Notes: generated by a model not told the origin, from the sequence alone. A stretch of DNA of 64,000 bases from Pseudoruegeria sp. SHC-113 (GCF_025376885.1 NZ_JAHUBR010000003.1:62001-126000); one strand, 5' to 3'; positions 26,398 through 35,463 are shown, numbered from the stretch's first letter. Numbers and translations are program-made.

Positions 26398-27897
26398 CTA
26401 CATGGACCGCGCACCCGCCATATCGGCAAGCATCCGGTCCTTTTCGAAATTCGGATAGGCGTAGCTGTCCACCGGCAGGCCCTGGTAGAGCGTCAGCACG
26501 CGGTCGGCGAGCATGATAACCTCGTCGATCTCGTAGGATAGCACGAGGATGCCCACACCACGCGCGGCCAGATCCTCGATGATGCGGTAGATGTCGGCCT
26601 TGGCGTGCACGTCGATGCCGCGGGTGGGCTCCAGCAGGATCAGCAGTTCCAGATCGGGATCGAGCCAGCGCGAAAAGCAGATCTTCTGCTTGTTGCCACC
26701 GGAGAGAAACCGGATCTCCTGATCGGGGCTGGAGGTTTTGGTGGAGGTGTCGCGGATCGCTTTCTCCACCAGCGTTTCCACGGCGGCGGCGTCGATCACG
26801 CCGCCCTTCACCGATTTCTCAAGGAAGGGCAGGGCGATGTTGTCGCGCACCGAAAGCGGCGCGAGGATGCCGTTCTTGTCGCGGTTTTCCGTCACCAGCC
26901 CCATGCCGGAGCGCACGGCTTTCGCCGGGCCGCTGCCGGGCACGAGCGGTGCGCCGCGATAGGTGATCTTTCCGGTATAGCCACCGTCGAGCCCGAAGAT
27001 CGCCTTGGCCATCTCCGGCGCGCCGCAGCCGCGCAGGCCTGTCATCACCACGATCTCGCCCCGGTGCACATCGAAGGAGACAGGGCCATAGCGGCCTTCG
27101 TGGTGCAGATCCTGCACCGACAACAGCACGTCGCCAGTGATCTCCTTGTGGGGTTTGACGAAATCCTCCAGCTCCTTACCCGTCATGGTGGCGATCACTG
27201 CATCCTCGCGGGTGTCCGCCGTGGCTTCCGAGAGCACGATGCGCCCGTCGCGCATCACGGTGACGCGGTCGGCGATGCCGAAGATTTCGGGCATGTGGTG
27301 GGAGATGTAAATGATCGCGATACTTTCCGCCGTCATCCGCTCGATGAAGGTGAAGAGCCGCGTCTTGTCTTCTTCCGAAAGGGCCGAGGTGGGCTCGTCC
27401 ATCACGATCAGCCAGCTGTCGCTCATCAGGGCGCGGATGATCTCCACGATCTGCTTCTCGCCGGAGTTCAGCTCTCGCACCGGGCGGTTCGGGTCCAGAT
27501 CCAGCCCGAAGCGCTCCAGCTGCGCGCGCACGCGGCGGGCCATTTCCTTCTTGTCCAGAAACGGCGTGCCGGGGCGGCGCAGCTCTTGGCCAAGGAAGAT
27601 ATTGCCGGCCACCGTCAGCTCGTTGATCAGCGAAAGCTCCTGGTGGATCATGCTGATGCCCTGCGCGGCGGCATCTGCAGGCGCGTTGATCTTCACTTCT
27701 TCGCCATTGCGCAGGATGCGCCCCTCGTCGGCCTGATAGACGCCGCCGAGGATCTTCATCAGCGTGCTTTTCCCGGCCCCGTTCAGCCCCACGAGCGCGT
27801 GCACCTCACCGCCCGCGCAGGAGAAATCCACGTTGTCGAGCGCGCGGGTGGCAAAGAAGCTCTTGCCGATGGCTTCCATGTCGATGCGGTTGGTCAT
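26398..27897 (-). CDS. Ribose-type sugar ABC ATPase (RbsA/MglA family), two domains
   Basis: A 499-residue tandem ATPase. The first domain has Walker A GLNGAGKSTL, signature LNSGEKQ and Walker B LIVMDEPTSALS. The second has the degenerate Walker A usual for this family (GLRGCGAPEM), a good LSGGNKQK signature and LLEPTRGIDV in place of the Walker B Asp, a substitution common in RbsA proteins. It energises the importer with the two permeases upstream. The ATG at 27897 overlaps the permease stop by one base; a GTG at 27900 is in frame. Confidence 0.92.
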   Translation of the reverse strand: MTNRIDMEAIGKSFFATRALDNVDFSCAGGEVHALVGLNGAGKSTLMKILGGVYQADEGRILRNGEEVKINAPADAAAQGISMIHQELSLINELTVAGNIFLGQELRRPGTPFLDKKEMARRVRAQLERFGLDLDPNRPVRELNSGEKQIVEIIRALMSDSWLIVMDEPTSALSEEDKTRLFTFIERMTAESIAIIYISHHMPEIFGIADRVTVMRDGRIVLSEATADTREDAVIATMTGKELEDFVKPHKEITGDVLLSVQDLHHEGRYGPVSFDVHRGEIVVMTGLRGCGAPEMAKAIFGLDGGYTGKITYRGAPLVPGSGPAKAVRSGMGLVTENRDKNGILAPLSVRDNIALPFLEKSVKGGVIDAAAVETLVEKAIRDTSTKTSSPDQEIRFLSGGNKQKICFSRWLDPDLELLILLEPTRGIDVHAKADIYRIIEDLAARGVGILVLSYEIDEVIMLADRVLTLYQGLPVDSYAYPNFEKDRMLADMAGARSM

Positions 27898-28871
27898 CAC
27901 GCTTTCCCCCGTTGGGTGAAGGTGTCCAGCAGCACGACGCCCAGCAGGATCATGCCTTTGATCAGGTTTTGCAGGTAGGGGTTGGTGCCGGTCAGGATCA
28001 GCCCGTTGATGATGATGCCGTAGAGCAGCACGCCGAGGATGGTGCCAAAGAGCTTGCCGCGCCCGCCAAAGAGGCTGGTACCGCCAAGGATCACGGCGGT
28101 GATGGCGTCAAATTCCAGAAACAGCCCGGCCCAGGGTTGGCCGGAGGAGACGCGGCCCACGGTTATGATCGCGGAGAGCCCCACGAGGAATCCCATCAGC
28201 ACATAGACCATCACGACCTTGCGCGCCGGATCGCGGCCCAGCACGAAGGAGGTCGCGAAATTGGCCCCGGCGGCGTAGACATCGCGGCCGAAGGCGGTGT
28301 GATACAGAAGCAGCGCCAGCCCGCTGAAGACAAGCGCGACGAAGGGGATCACGACGGGCAGGTTGCCCCAGCTCGTGCCACCCAGCCACAGGAAGGTCGG
28401 ATCGGAGACGTTGATCGAATCCGCATCATAGATCACCAGCGCCAGCCCGCGCGCCAGCGCGTAGGTCGCCAGCGTGACCATGAAGGGCGAAAGCTTCAGC
28501 TTGCCGATGAAGATGCCGTTCACCAGCCCCACGGCCATGCCCGCGAGGATCGCGGTGAGAAAGCCGAGCATCGGGCTGCCGGTAACGGTGAGTGTCACCA
28601 CCCCGATCGCGCCGGAAAAGGCGACGGAGGAGCCGACGGAAAGATCGATGCCGCCGGTGAGCATGATGAAGGTCATGCCCATGGCGACGAGGAACAGGAC
28701 GGAGATCGAGCGCAGCAGGATGCCGATATTGGCGAGCGAATAGAAGTTCTCGTTGGCGAGGCCGAAGCCCACCGAGGCAAGCACGATCAGCGCGATCAGG
28801 ACGGCATAGCGCAGGTTCAGCGCCGAAAGCCTTGGTTTGGCGGCGGCAGGAGCCGTGGCAGTGGGTGTCAT
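27897..28871 (-). CDS. Ribose-type sugar ABC permease (RbsC family), second
   Basis: A 324-residue membrane protein with eight to ten hydrophobic segments and the family motif MLTGGIDLSVGSSVAFSG. The C-terminal TAVILGGTSLFGGRGKLFGT is also typical of RbsC. It lies between the binding protein and the ATPase. The operon encodes another RbsC-type permease at 30043-30999, so the channel may be a heterodimer, unlike the RbsC homodimer. Confidence 0.92.
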   Translation of the reverse strand: MTPTATAPAAAKPRLSALNLRYAVLIALIVLASVGFGLANENFYSLANIGILLRSISVLFLVAMGMTFIMLTGGIDLSVGSSVAFSGAIGVVTLTVTGSPMLGFLTAILAGMAVGLVNGIFIGKLKLSPFMVTLATYALARGLALVIYDADSINVSDPTFLWLGGTSWGNLPVVIPFVALVFSGLALLLYHTAFGRDVYAAGANFATSFVLGRDPARKVVMVYVLMGFLVGLSAIITVGRVSSGQPWAGLFLEFDAITAVILGGTSLFGGRGKLFGTILGVLLYGIIINGLILTGTNPYLQNLIKGMILLGVVLLDTFTQRGKA

Positions 28872-28894
28872 CGTCTGTCCCCGAAAGCAGTGAG

Positions 28895-28921
28895 GCCCGG
28901 CACCTGTGAGAGGCGCCGGGC
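28895..28921 (-). repeat. Intercistronic hairpin after binding-protein gene
   Basis: GCCCGGCACC (28895-28904) pairs with GGCGCCGGGC (28912-28921) with one mismatch in the 64 bases between the binding-protein stop and the downstream permease start. This is the place where such hairpins commonly limit read-through from an abundant binding-protein message. Confidence 0.65.
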
Positions 28922-28935
28922 GGATGGGTGTGGGA

Positions 28936-29970
28936 TTACTTCACGGAGTCCGGGCCGAACTCGAGGTAGCCCTTCTCGGCCACTTCCAGCGCATCGGCCA
29001 CGTAGTAGACTTCCACGTCTTCCGGGAAGCCGTTGGCCAGCGCCATCTTGTGGCTTTCTTCCGTCATCACCAGCGGGGTGTAGAAGTCATAGACCTTCTC
29101 AGGCGTTTCGCCCTTGTGGATGCGGTAGGCCATCTGCACGAAGTTCCAGCCCTCGCGGGTGCCCGACAGCAGGATGTCGGCCTTCACGCTGCCGCCTTCC
29201 ATCTGCTGCAGGATCGGGATGTCGCCGTCATAGCCGAAGAAATCCAGCTCTCGGCCCGAGTTCTGGGCAATGGCGATGGAGGGGTACATATAGGCGTCCG
29301 TAACGCCGGAGATGGCGTCCAGATCCTCGAACTGGGTCAGCCAGTTCTCGGCGATGGATTGGGCTTTCACGGTGTCCCAGTCGGCAGGCTGCTCGGCCAC
29401 GATCTCGACGTTGTCACAGGTGGAGAGGCCTTCCACGATCCCGGCGCGGCGGGCTTCGCCGGAGGGGTTGCCGGCCTGGCCCAGCATGATGCCGACCTTG
29501 TAGGGCTCGCCACCAGACAGGGCGCAGATCGCCATGCCCTGGTTCTTGCCGTTTTCAACGTCGCCCAGCGTGAAGCTGTAGTCGGCGCTTTCCATCGGGG
29601 AGTGCACGGCGATCCAGGTGATGCCGGCTTCCTGCGCCTTGGCCACCAGCGGCTCGAAGGCGTCGACGTTGATCGCGTTCACGAACATCACGTCGGGCTT
29701 TTCGTTGATGGTGGTTTCGGCCTGCAGGATCATCTTCTCAAGGCTGCCCTCGGCAGAGAGCCAGTGGCCGGACACGCTGCCGAATTCCTTGTCGTAGGCA
29801 GCGATGGCGTCCTCGAAGCCCTTGAGCCAGGCGACGTGATAGGGCGCGACGTGGCCGTCGTTGATGAAGACGATCTCAAGCGTATCGTCTGCCGCGAAGG
29901 CCCCGCCCGCGAGCATCGTGCTGGCGGTGAGGGCGCTGCCCAGAAGGGCCTTTACCTTGGTTGCTTTCAT
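28936..29970 (-). CDS. Ribose-type periplasmic sugar-binding protein
   Basis: A 344-residue periplasmic binding protein of the RbsB/Peripla_BP_4 class. The signal peptide ends near GGAFAADD. The mature N-terminus ETLEIVFINDGHV-like stretch (DTLEIVFINDGHVAPYHVAW) and later DGDIPILQQMEGG match the sugar-binding fold. It is flanked on the same strand by two permease genes, an uncommon order (permease, binding protein, permease, ATPase). Neighbouring dehydratase, dehydrogenases and GMC oxidoreductase suggest a polyol, sugar or sugar acid. Confidence 0.9.
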   Translation of the reverse strand: MKATKVKALLGSALTASTMLAGGAFAADDTLEIVFINDGHVAPYHVAWLKGFEDAIAAYDKEFGSVSGHWLSAEGSLEKMILQAETTINEKPDVMFVNAINVDAFEPLVAKAQEAGITWIAVHSPMESADYSFTLGDVENGKNQGMAICALSGGEPYKVGIMLGQAGNPSGEARRAGIVEGLSTCDNVEIVAEQPADWDTVKAQSIAENWLTQFEDLDAISGVTDAYMYPSIAIAQNSGRELDFFGYDGDIPILQQMEGGSVKADILLSGTREGWNFVQMAYRIHKGETPEKVYDFYTPLVMTEESHKMALANGFPEDVEVYYVADALEVAEKGYLEFGPDSVK

Positions 29971-30042
29971 GGTTTCCTCCTCTGAAGGGTTGCCCGCGCC
30001 GGTTAAGTTCCTCCACGGCCGGTCACGGATTTGGTGAAAGGG

Positions 30043-30999
30043 TCAGTGGGCCTCGGCCTGGCGCGATTGCCAGAGCAGCCAGTTGGCCCCGAGCGCGAAC
30101 AGGATGACCGCGCCCTTGAACACCTGATGCCAGACGTCCTCGACGTTCAGCAGGTTCAGGCTGTTGTTGATGATGCCGATGAACAGCAGGCCCCAGAGCG
30201 CGCCGCCGATGGTGCCGCGCCCACCCAGGATCAGCGTGCCGCCGATGATGATCGCAGCGATACCGTCCAGCAGCAGGCCGTTGCCGTCGAGCCCCGGCTG
30301 CACGAAGCCCATCCGGGCCGAGAGCATGATGCCGGCAAAGCCCGAGCAGAGTGCGGAGAACATGAAGACGCCGATCTTCATCGCATCGGTGTTGATGCCT
30401 GCGAGCTTGGCGTTCTCCTCGCTGTTGCCGAGCGCGATCACGTAGCCGCCCCAGCGGGTGTGGTTGTAAACCACGTAGGCAAGCCCGTAGAGCGCCATCA
30501 TGAACAGGAAGGACCAGTAGAAGCCCAGAAACTTCCCGGCGCCGATGAAGCGGAAGAAATCGCCGATCAGGAAAATCTGCTGCCCGCGCGGGATGATCAG
30601 GCCCGAAAGCCCGGTGGCCATGAACAGCATGCCCAGCGTCACGATGAAGGCGGGCAGCTTGAGCTTGGCGATCAGCACGCCGTTGAAGAGCCCCATCGCG
30701 AGCGAGGTGGCGATCACCGCCACGATGCCCAGCCCCACGCCGCCCGTCATGCCGAAGAACACGCCCAGCACGATGGAGAAGAGCACAGCACCCATGCCCA
30801 TCGAGAGATCGATGTTGCCGGAGACGACAACGAAGAACTGCCCCAGCGCGATCAGGCCGATGGGCACGATCTGGCGCGAGATGGCGCTCATGTTGTCGAG
30901 GCTCAGGAACCGCGGGCTGATCATGTAGAAAATCAGGCACAGCGCGATGGTCACGAACACGATGTTGTGCTCGCGGAACAGGCGTCCGAAGTCGGGCAT
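30043..30999 (-). CDS. Ribose-type sugar ABC permease (RbsC family), first
   Basis: A 318-residue membrane protein with the motif VVSGNIDLSMGMGAVLFS and C-terminal AAIIIGGTLILGGRGTIGGA. The ATG at 30999 (MPDFGRLF) follows GGAGGACCCCAG; an in-frame extension to 31050 was rejected because it swallows this ribosome-binding site. It is the first gene of the importer, followed by the binding protein and a second permease. The 185 bases upstream, before the SDR gene stop, contain AT-rich promoter-like DNA. Confidence 0.9.
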   Translation of the reverse strand: MPDFGRLFREHNIVFVTIALCLIFYMISPRFLSLDNMSAISRQIVPIGLIALGQFFVVVSGNIDLSMGMGAVLFSIVLGVFFGMTGGVGLGIVAVIATSLAMGLFNGVLIAKLKLPAFIVTLGMLFMATGLSGLIIPRGQQIFLIGDFFRFIGAGKFLGFYWSFLFMMALYGLAYVVYNHTRWGGYVIALGNSEENAKLAGINTDAMKIGVFMFSALCSGFAGIMLSARMGFVQPGLDGNGLLLDGIAAIIIGGTLILGGRGTIGGALWGLLFIGIINNSLNLLNVEDVWHQVFKGAVILFALGANWLLWQSRQAEAH

Positions 31000-31184
31000 C
31001 TGGGGTCCTCCCTCCCCTATGTTCAGGGGCCGATCCGCGCGATTTCCCACAGGGGCGGAGCGGCCGAGAATCGAGTCACCTTTTTGCGTATATAAAAGTA
31101 ACTTGCGTTAGTGTTGGTTAACGCGCCTCGGAAAGCAAGCCTTTTTAGGCAGGAATCCGGGGCAAAACCCCTTAAATTACGTGC
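31000..31184 (-). promoter_or_regulatory. Internal promoter region of the ribose-type importer
   Basis: The AT-rich run near 31078-31105 (TTTTTGCGTATATAAAAGTA) and an inverted repeat, GCGTTA (31105-31110) with TAACGC (31119-31124), lie before the permease gene on the minus strand. They suggest that the importer has its own promoter and operator, separate from the upstream enzyme genes. No gene is seen here. Confidence 0.4.
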
Positions 31185-31955
31185 TCAGCGGCCCATCCAG
31201 CCGCCGTCGACCGTCAGGATCGTGCCGTGCACATAGGCGGCAGCGTCCGAGGCCAGGAACACGGCCGGTCCGCCGAAATCCTCAGGCGTGCCCCAGCGTC
31301 CCGCCGGGATGCGCTCAAGGATGGCCTTGAAGCGGTTTTCGTCGTTGCGCAGGGCCTCGGTGTTGTCCGTCGCGATGTAGCCGGGGGCGATGGCGTTCAC
31401 GTTCACGCCCTTGCCGGCCCATTCGTTGGCGAAGGCCATGGTGAGCTGGCCGATGCCGCCCTTGGAAGCCGCGTAGCCGGGCACGGTGATGCCGCCCTGG
31501 AAGGTCAGCAGCGAGGCGGTGAAGATCACCTTGCCGCTGCCGCGCGCGATCATCTGCTTGCCGATTTCGCGCGTCAGCACGAATTGGGCGGAGAGGTTCA
31601 CCTCGATCACCTCGTCCCAGATCTCGTCGCCATGTTCGGCGGCCGGGGCGCGTTTGATGGTGCCGGCGTTGTTGATCAGGATGTCGATGCGCGGATGCTC
31701 TGCCAGCACCTGCGCGGCAAAGGCGTGCACGCTGGCGCGGTCAGAGAAATCGCAGGCATAGGCGGCGAAGTTGCGGCCCATGGCGCGCACCGAGGCGCCC
31801 ACCGCCCCGCCGTCCGTCGGTAGAGTGGCGGAGACGGCGATGATGTCAGCCCCGGCGGCGGCCAGCGCTTCGGCCATGCCGCGCCCGATGCCGCGTTTCG
31901 CGCCGGTCACGAGGGCTGTCTTGCCGGTGAGGTCAAAGGATTTGGGATCGAACAT
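31185..31955 (-). CDS. KduD-like SDR (2-keto-3-deoxy-sugar-acid or gluconate dehydrogenase type)
   Basis: A 256-residue SDR resembling KduD/2-deoxy-D-gluconate 3-dehydrogenase: TGAKRGIGRGMAEALA, ILINNAGTIKRAPA, catalytic Ser in FTASLLTFQGGI, YAASKGGIGQLTMA and NAIAPGYIATDNTEALR. KduD-type enzymes interconvert 5-keto and 5-hydroxy forms of deoxy-uronates or related acids. It follows the zinc dehydrogenase with a one-base overlap (TGATG). The C-terminal TVDGGWMGR is also KduD-like. The exact substrate is uncertain. Confidence 0.83.
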   Translation of the reverse strand: MFDPKSFDLTGKTALVTGAKRGIGRGMAEALAAAGADIIAVSATLPTDGGAVGASVRAMGRNFAAYACDFSDRASVHAFAAQVLAEHPRIDILINNAGTIKRAPAAEHGDEIWDEVIEVNLSAQFVLTREIGKQMIARGSGKVIFTASLLTFQGGITVPGYAASKGGIGQLTMAFANEWAGKGVNVNAIAPGYIATDNTEALRNDENRFKAILERIPAGRWGTPEDFGGPAVFLASDAAAYVHGTILTVDGGWMGR

Positions 31956-32986
31956 CAGGCTTGCTCCGCGCTGATCTGGATCAGCGTCTTCATGGAATTG
32001 GGCATCTCGGTGAGGGCTTTGAACGCGGCTTCCATCTCGGAGAGCGGGCGCACGTCGGTGATCAGCGCTTCCGCGCCGATGCCTTCGGCCAGCAGCGCGA
32101 TGGCGGCGTCGAAATCGGAAATTTCATAAGTGCGCGCGCCGATCAGATCGATCTCGCGCCAGAAGAAGCGGAACATGTCGACCTGCGGCTTGCTCGCATG
32201 GATGGCGACCATGCAGATCCGCCCGCGCGTGGCGACGGCTTCCGTCATCAGGTCCACACCCGGCTGCGTGCCGGAGACCTCGAAGACAACATCCGCGCCC
32301 TTGCCTTGCGTGGCCGCATTGATCGCCTCGGCCACGTTGACTTCGCGCGGATTGAGCACGGCAAAACCCATCTCGCGGGCCAGCGCGAGGCGGTTTTCAT
32401 TCACTTCCGAAAGCGTGACGCGGGCCCCGGCGCGGCGGGCGCAGAGCGCCACCAGCATGCCGATGGGGCCGCCGCCGATCACCAGAACATCTTCGCCAAG
32501 CGCCACGCGAGCGCGGCGCACATCGTGCACGGCCACGGCCAGCGGCTCCACCAGCGCGGCCTGATCCAGCGGCAGGCTGTCGGGGAGCTTGTGGAGCACA
32601 TGGGCCGGCACCGTCCAGCGCTGCTGGAAGGCGCCATCGGTATCAAGCCCGAGGAAGTTGAGTTTGTGGCAGACATGGATATGCCCCGCCTTGCAGGCCG
32701 GGCAGGTGCCGCAATGGGCCAGCGGGCGCACCACGACGGGATCGCCGATCGCAAAGCCTTCAACCCCTTCGCCAATGGCGGTGATGCGGCCCGACATCTC
32801 GTGGCCGATCACGCGGTCATTGCCGATACGGGCTTCCATGTGGCCCAGATAGACGTGCAGATCGGTGCCGCAGATCCCGCAGTAGGCGGGGGCCACCTGC
32901 ACTTCGCCTTTTCCCGGCGCGCGGGGCTCGACCGAGCGGATTTCGAAGCTGCGGTTGCCCCGGTAGTAAGCGGCGTCAAAAGCCAT
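31955..32986 (-). CDS. Zinc-dependent MDR sugar alcohol/acid dehydrogenase
   Basis: A 343-residue medium-chain dehydrogenase. The catalytic zinc Cys is in YCGICGTDLH, with GHEMSGRI; the structural zinc site CGTCPACKAGHIHVC has four cysteines; the cofactor motif is VIGGGPIGMLVA. The ATG at 32986 follows GGAGACGAC; a GTG at 33001 would start inside that site. It is preceded by an acid-sugar dehydratase and followed by the KduD-like SDR, so it would oxidise a hydroxyl on a sugar, polyol or ketodeoxy acid. Sorbitol, threonine or idonate dehydrogenase labels are all possible. Confidence 0.87.
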   Translation of the reverse strand: MAFDAAYYRGNRSFEIRSVEPRAPGKGEVQVAPAYCGICGTDLHVYLGHMEARIGNDRVIGHEMSGRITAIGEGVEGFAIGDPVVVRPLAHCGTCPACKAGHIHVCHKLNFLGLDTDGAFQQRWTVPAHVLHKLPDSLPLDQAALVEPLAVAVHDVRRARVALGEDVLVIGGGPIGMLVALCARRAGARVTLSEVNENRLALAREMGFAVLNPREVNVAEAINAATQGKGADVVFEVSGTQPGVDLMTEAVATRGRICMVAIHASKPQVDMFRFFWREIDLIGARTYEISDFDAAIALLAEGIGAEALITDVRPLSEMEAAFKALTEMPNSMKTLIQISAEQA

Positions 32987-32997
32987 TGTCGTCTCCT

Positions 32998-34098
32998 TCA
33001 CGCTGCCGCTGTGCGGCAGGCGGTTTCAAGCTTGTCCCAGTCAAACACCACGCCCGTGCCCGGCACGTCCGGCGCGACGGCGCGGGCGTTTTCCAGCACC
33101 AGCGGGCGCGTTGTGTAGTGATCGATCGGGAAGGAATGCACTTCGATCCAGCCCTCGGGCGAGCGGCCCGCCACGAGGCTTACGTGCAGCTCCTGCATCC
33201 CATGACTGCAGGCCGGGATGCCGGCGGCGTCGGCCAGATCGGCGGCGCGCATCCAGCCGGTGATGCCGCCGCAGTTGGAGGCATCGGGCTGCAGGAAGGA
33301 CAGTTTGGACTGCGCCACGGCGTAGCCAAACTCATGCTCGGTGTGCAGGTTCTCACCCATGGCGAGCGGCATGCCGGTGGCCTCGGCGATACGGCTATAG
33401 GCTTCGTAATCGTCCGGGATGATCGGCTCTTCGAACCATGTGATGTCGTAGGGGGCGAAGGCGCGGGCGGCCTCGATGGCCTCGGCTTCACTCATCGAAT
33501 AATTGGCGTCCACCATGAAGGCCACGTCGGGGCCGATGAGTTCGCGCACGGCTTTCACGCGCGCCACGTCCTGCGCCAGTGTCGGCTGGCCGACCTTGAT
33601 CTTCACGGCGGTAAAGCCCTCGGCCAGATAGCCCCGGATGCTGTCCAGAAGCTTCGGTAGCGGGAAGTTCAGATCGATGCCGCCCCGATAGGCCTTGCAC
33701 TTGCGCCCCATGCCCCCTGCCATCTGCCAGAGCGCCTTGCCGTCACGCTTGCCGCGCAGATCCCAGAGCGCGATGTCCAGCGCGGAAATGGCGAAACTCG
33801 CGATGCCGCCGCGTGCCACGTAATGGACTTGCCACTGCATCGCATCATAGAGCGCCTCGACCTCGGTGGCGTCCTGCCCGGTGAGGAAGGGCACCAGATC
33901 ATGGGTGAGCATCGCCACGACCGCATGGCCGCCCTTGCCGCCCGTATAGGTGTAGCCCGTGCCCGAAAGCCCGTCCTCGGTGGTGATCGTCGCGGTGATC
34001 AGCTCGAAATGGGTATGGGCGCCGTGCTTGGCATCCACCAGCACCTCCGCAAGCGGAACGGGGAAGCGGCGTATCTGGATATCGGTGATCACGGGCAT
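32998..34098 (-). CDS. Mandelate racemase/muconate-lactonizing superfamily acid-sugar dehydratase
   Basis: A 366-residue protein of the mandelate-racemase subgroup. The base motif is K-x-K (AVKIKVGQ), metal ligands are Asp (MVDANYS), Glu (WFEEPI) and Glu (AMGENLH), and the opposite base His is in [12 protein letters not shown]. That set resembles talarate/galactarate or fuconate-type dehydratases that give 2-keto-3-deoxy acids. It heads the minus-strand run leading to the ribose-type importer and is preceded by a strong palindromic operator at 34113-34133. The substrate cannot be fixed by reading alone. Confidence 0.85.
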   Translation of the reverse strand: MPVITDIQIRRFPVPLAEVLVDAKHGAHTHFELITATITTEDGLSGTGYTYTGGKGGHAVVAMLTHDLVPFLTGQDATEVEALYDAMQWQVHYVARGGIASFAISALDIALWDLRGKRDGKALWQMAGGMGRKCKAYRGGIDLNFPLPKLLDSIRGYLAEGFTAVKIKVGQPTLAQDVARVKAVRELIGPDVAFMVDANYSMSEAEAIEAARAFAPYDITWFEEPIIPDDYEAYSRIAEATGMPLAMGENLHTEHEFGYAVAQSKLSFLQPDASNCGGITGWMRAADLADAAGIPACSHGMQELHVSLVAGRSPEGWIEVHSFPIDHYTTRPLVLENARAVAPDVPGTGVVFDWDKLETACRTAAA

Positions 34099-34112
34099 GG
34101 GGAGTCCTGCGG

Positions 34113-34133
34113 TTTTTTGGTAGGACCAAAAAA
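34113..34133 (-). promoter_or_regulatory. Inverted repeat TTTTTTGGT-AGG-ACCAAAAAA
   Basis: A perfect 9-base inverted repeat with a 3-base centre, 15 bases upstream of the dehydratase ATG. The TGGT-N3-ACCA core is the form known for many FadR-subfamily GntR operators. The position would block the promoter or start. A palindromic AAATATATTT follows at 34155-34164. Which of the window's three GntR proteins binds is unknown. Confidence 0.65.
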
Positions 34134-34154
34134 CATATATTGCAGGAGTCAGTC

Positions 34155-34164
34155 AAATATATTT
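34155..34164. promoter_or_regulatory. AAATATATTT palindrome
   Basis: A 10-base palindrome whose AATATATT core is shared with 12434-12445 and 10707-10718. It is 57 bases upstream of the acid-sugar dehydratase gene and may be a binding site for the same regulator or simply a promoter -10 region. Confidence 0.35.
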
Positions 34165-34283
34165 TCTGAAATCTGCGCTCTGGTCTGGCTAAGTTCAGGT
34201 TTGGTCCGGCGTGGGCTGCAACGAAAAAGCGGCCCGCCGAAAGGCGCGCCGCTGGAAAAGTATAGGAAAATTAGGCGATTTGG

Positions 34284-35462
34284 TCAGACCGGAGCGGGGG
34301 CAACCTCTGGCAGGAGCGCCGCGGTGTCGGCCCCGAGGTGCGGGCCAGCCGCGCCCGCGCGCAGCGCCGCGCCGTCGATCCGGATCGGGCAGCGGGTGGT
34401 TTCGGCAGCTTCTCCGGAAGGCGATTCGATGCGCTGGAGCGGGTCCAGCGCGGCAAAGCCGTCGGAGGCGGCGAAACCGGGCCAGTCCATCACCGGCGCG
34501 CACCAGAAGCCTGCGGGCTCCAGGCGATCCAGCCAGCCCTGCGTCGGCCCGCCCGCCAGCCGCTTAGCCACCAGATCCTTGATCTCGTCACGCCGCACGA
34601 AGGCCTCTTCTTGCGCGAAGGTGGCGATTTCCGGGGCCTCCAGCGCCTCGGCGAGCTTGGCGAGCGGGCCCATGGCGACGGCGATATGGCCATCTGCGGT
34701 GGGGAAGATGCCATAGGGCGCGGGCTGGTAGGGGTTGGCGTTGCCGAGCGCATGGCGCTCTGGGGCGCGGCGCGCGTCGTTGAGGAAGCAGGTGAATTGC
34801 TCAAACGTCATGTCCAGCGCGGCTGAGAGTAGATCCACATCCACGCGCCCGCCCTTGCCCGAAATCCCGCGCCGCACGAGGCAGGCGAGGATGCCCTGCA
34901 CCAGCAGCCCGGCGGTGGCGACATCGAGCATGGCAAAGCCCGTGGGCACCGGCCCATGGCCCGCATCACCGTTGAGCCAGGCGATGCCCGACAGCGCCTG
35001 CACCAGCAGATCCTGCCCCGGCTTGGCCTCCCACGGGCCGCCCGGCCCATAGCCCGACACCGCACCATAAACGATGCCGGGGTTGAGCGCGCGAACGTCT
35101 TCATAGCCCAGCCCGATGCGCTCCATCACGCCGGGGCGGAAGTTGTGGATCATCACGTCAGCGCTGCCGATCAGCGCCTTCACGCGGGCCAGATCGCCAG
35201 CGTCCTTCAGGTCGGCGGCGACGCTTTTCTTGCCCCGGTTGAAGGTATGGAACACGAGGCTTTCGCCATCCAGCCGTTGATCGTTCACGATCATCTGGCG
35301 GCAGGGATCGCCCGCGCCGGGGCGCTCCACCTTGATCACCTCGGCCCCCAGATCCGCGAGCCGCAGCGCAGCGACGGGGCCGGCGAGGTATTGGGCGAAA
35401 TCCAAAACGCGCAGGCCGGCGAGAGGGCGGTCTTCGGGGGTGAGATCGGGCAGGGGGGGCAT
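34284..35462 (-). CDS. Class III CoA-transferase (CaiB/BaiF/Frc family)
   Basis: A 392-residue family III CoA-transferase that moves CoA between carboxylic acids through an aspartyl intermediate. The N-terminal LAGLRVLDFAQYLAGPVAA, HNFRPGVMERIGLGY and the catalytic-Asp segment FAMLDVATAGLL are characteristic. I used the ATG at 35462; an upstream extension overlaps the enoyl-CoA hydratase gene. It is the second gene after that hydratase, separated by one base, a CaiB/CaiD-like pair. The acid acted on is unknown. Confidence 0.87.
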   Translation of the reverse strand: MPPLPDLTPEDRPLAGLRVLDFAQYLAGPVAALRLADLGAEVIKVERPGAGDPCRQMIVNDQRLDGESLVFHTFNRGKKSVAADLKDAGDLARVKALIGSADVMIHNFRPGVMERIGLGYEDVRALNPGIVYGAVSGYGPGGPWEAKPGQDLLVQALSGIAWLNGDAGHGPVPTGFAMLDVATAGLLVQGILACLVRRGISGKGGRVDVDLLSAALDMTFEQFTCFLNDARRAPERHALGNANPYQPAPYGIFPTADGHIAVAMGPLAKLAEALEAPEIATFAQEEAFVRRDEIKDLVAKRLAGGPTQGWLDRLEPAGFWCAPVMDWPGFAASDGFAALDPLQRIESPSGEAAETTRCPIRIDGAALRAGAAGPHLGADTAALLPEVAPAPV

Positions 35463-35463
35463 G

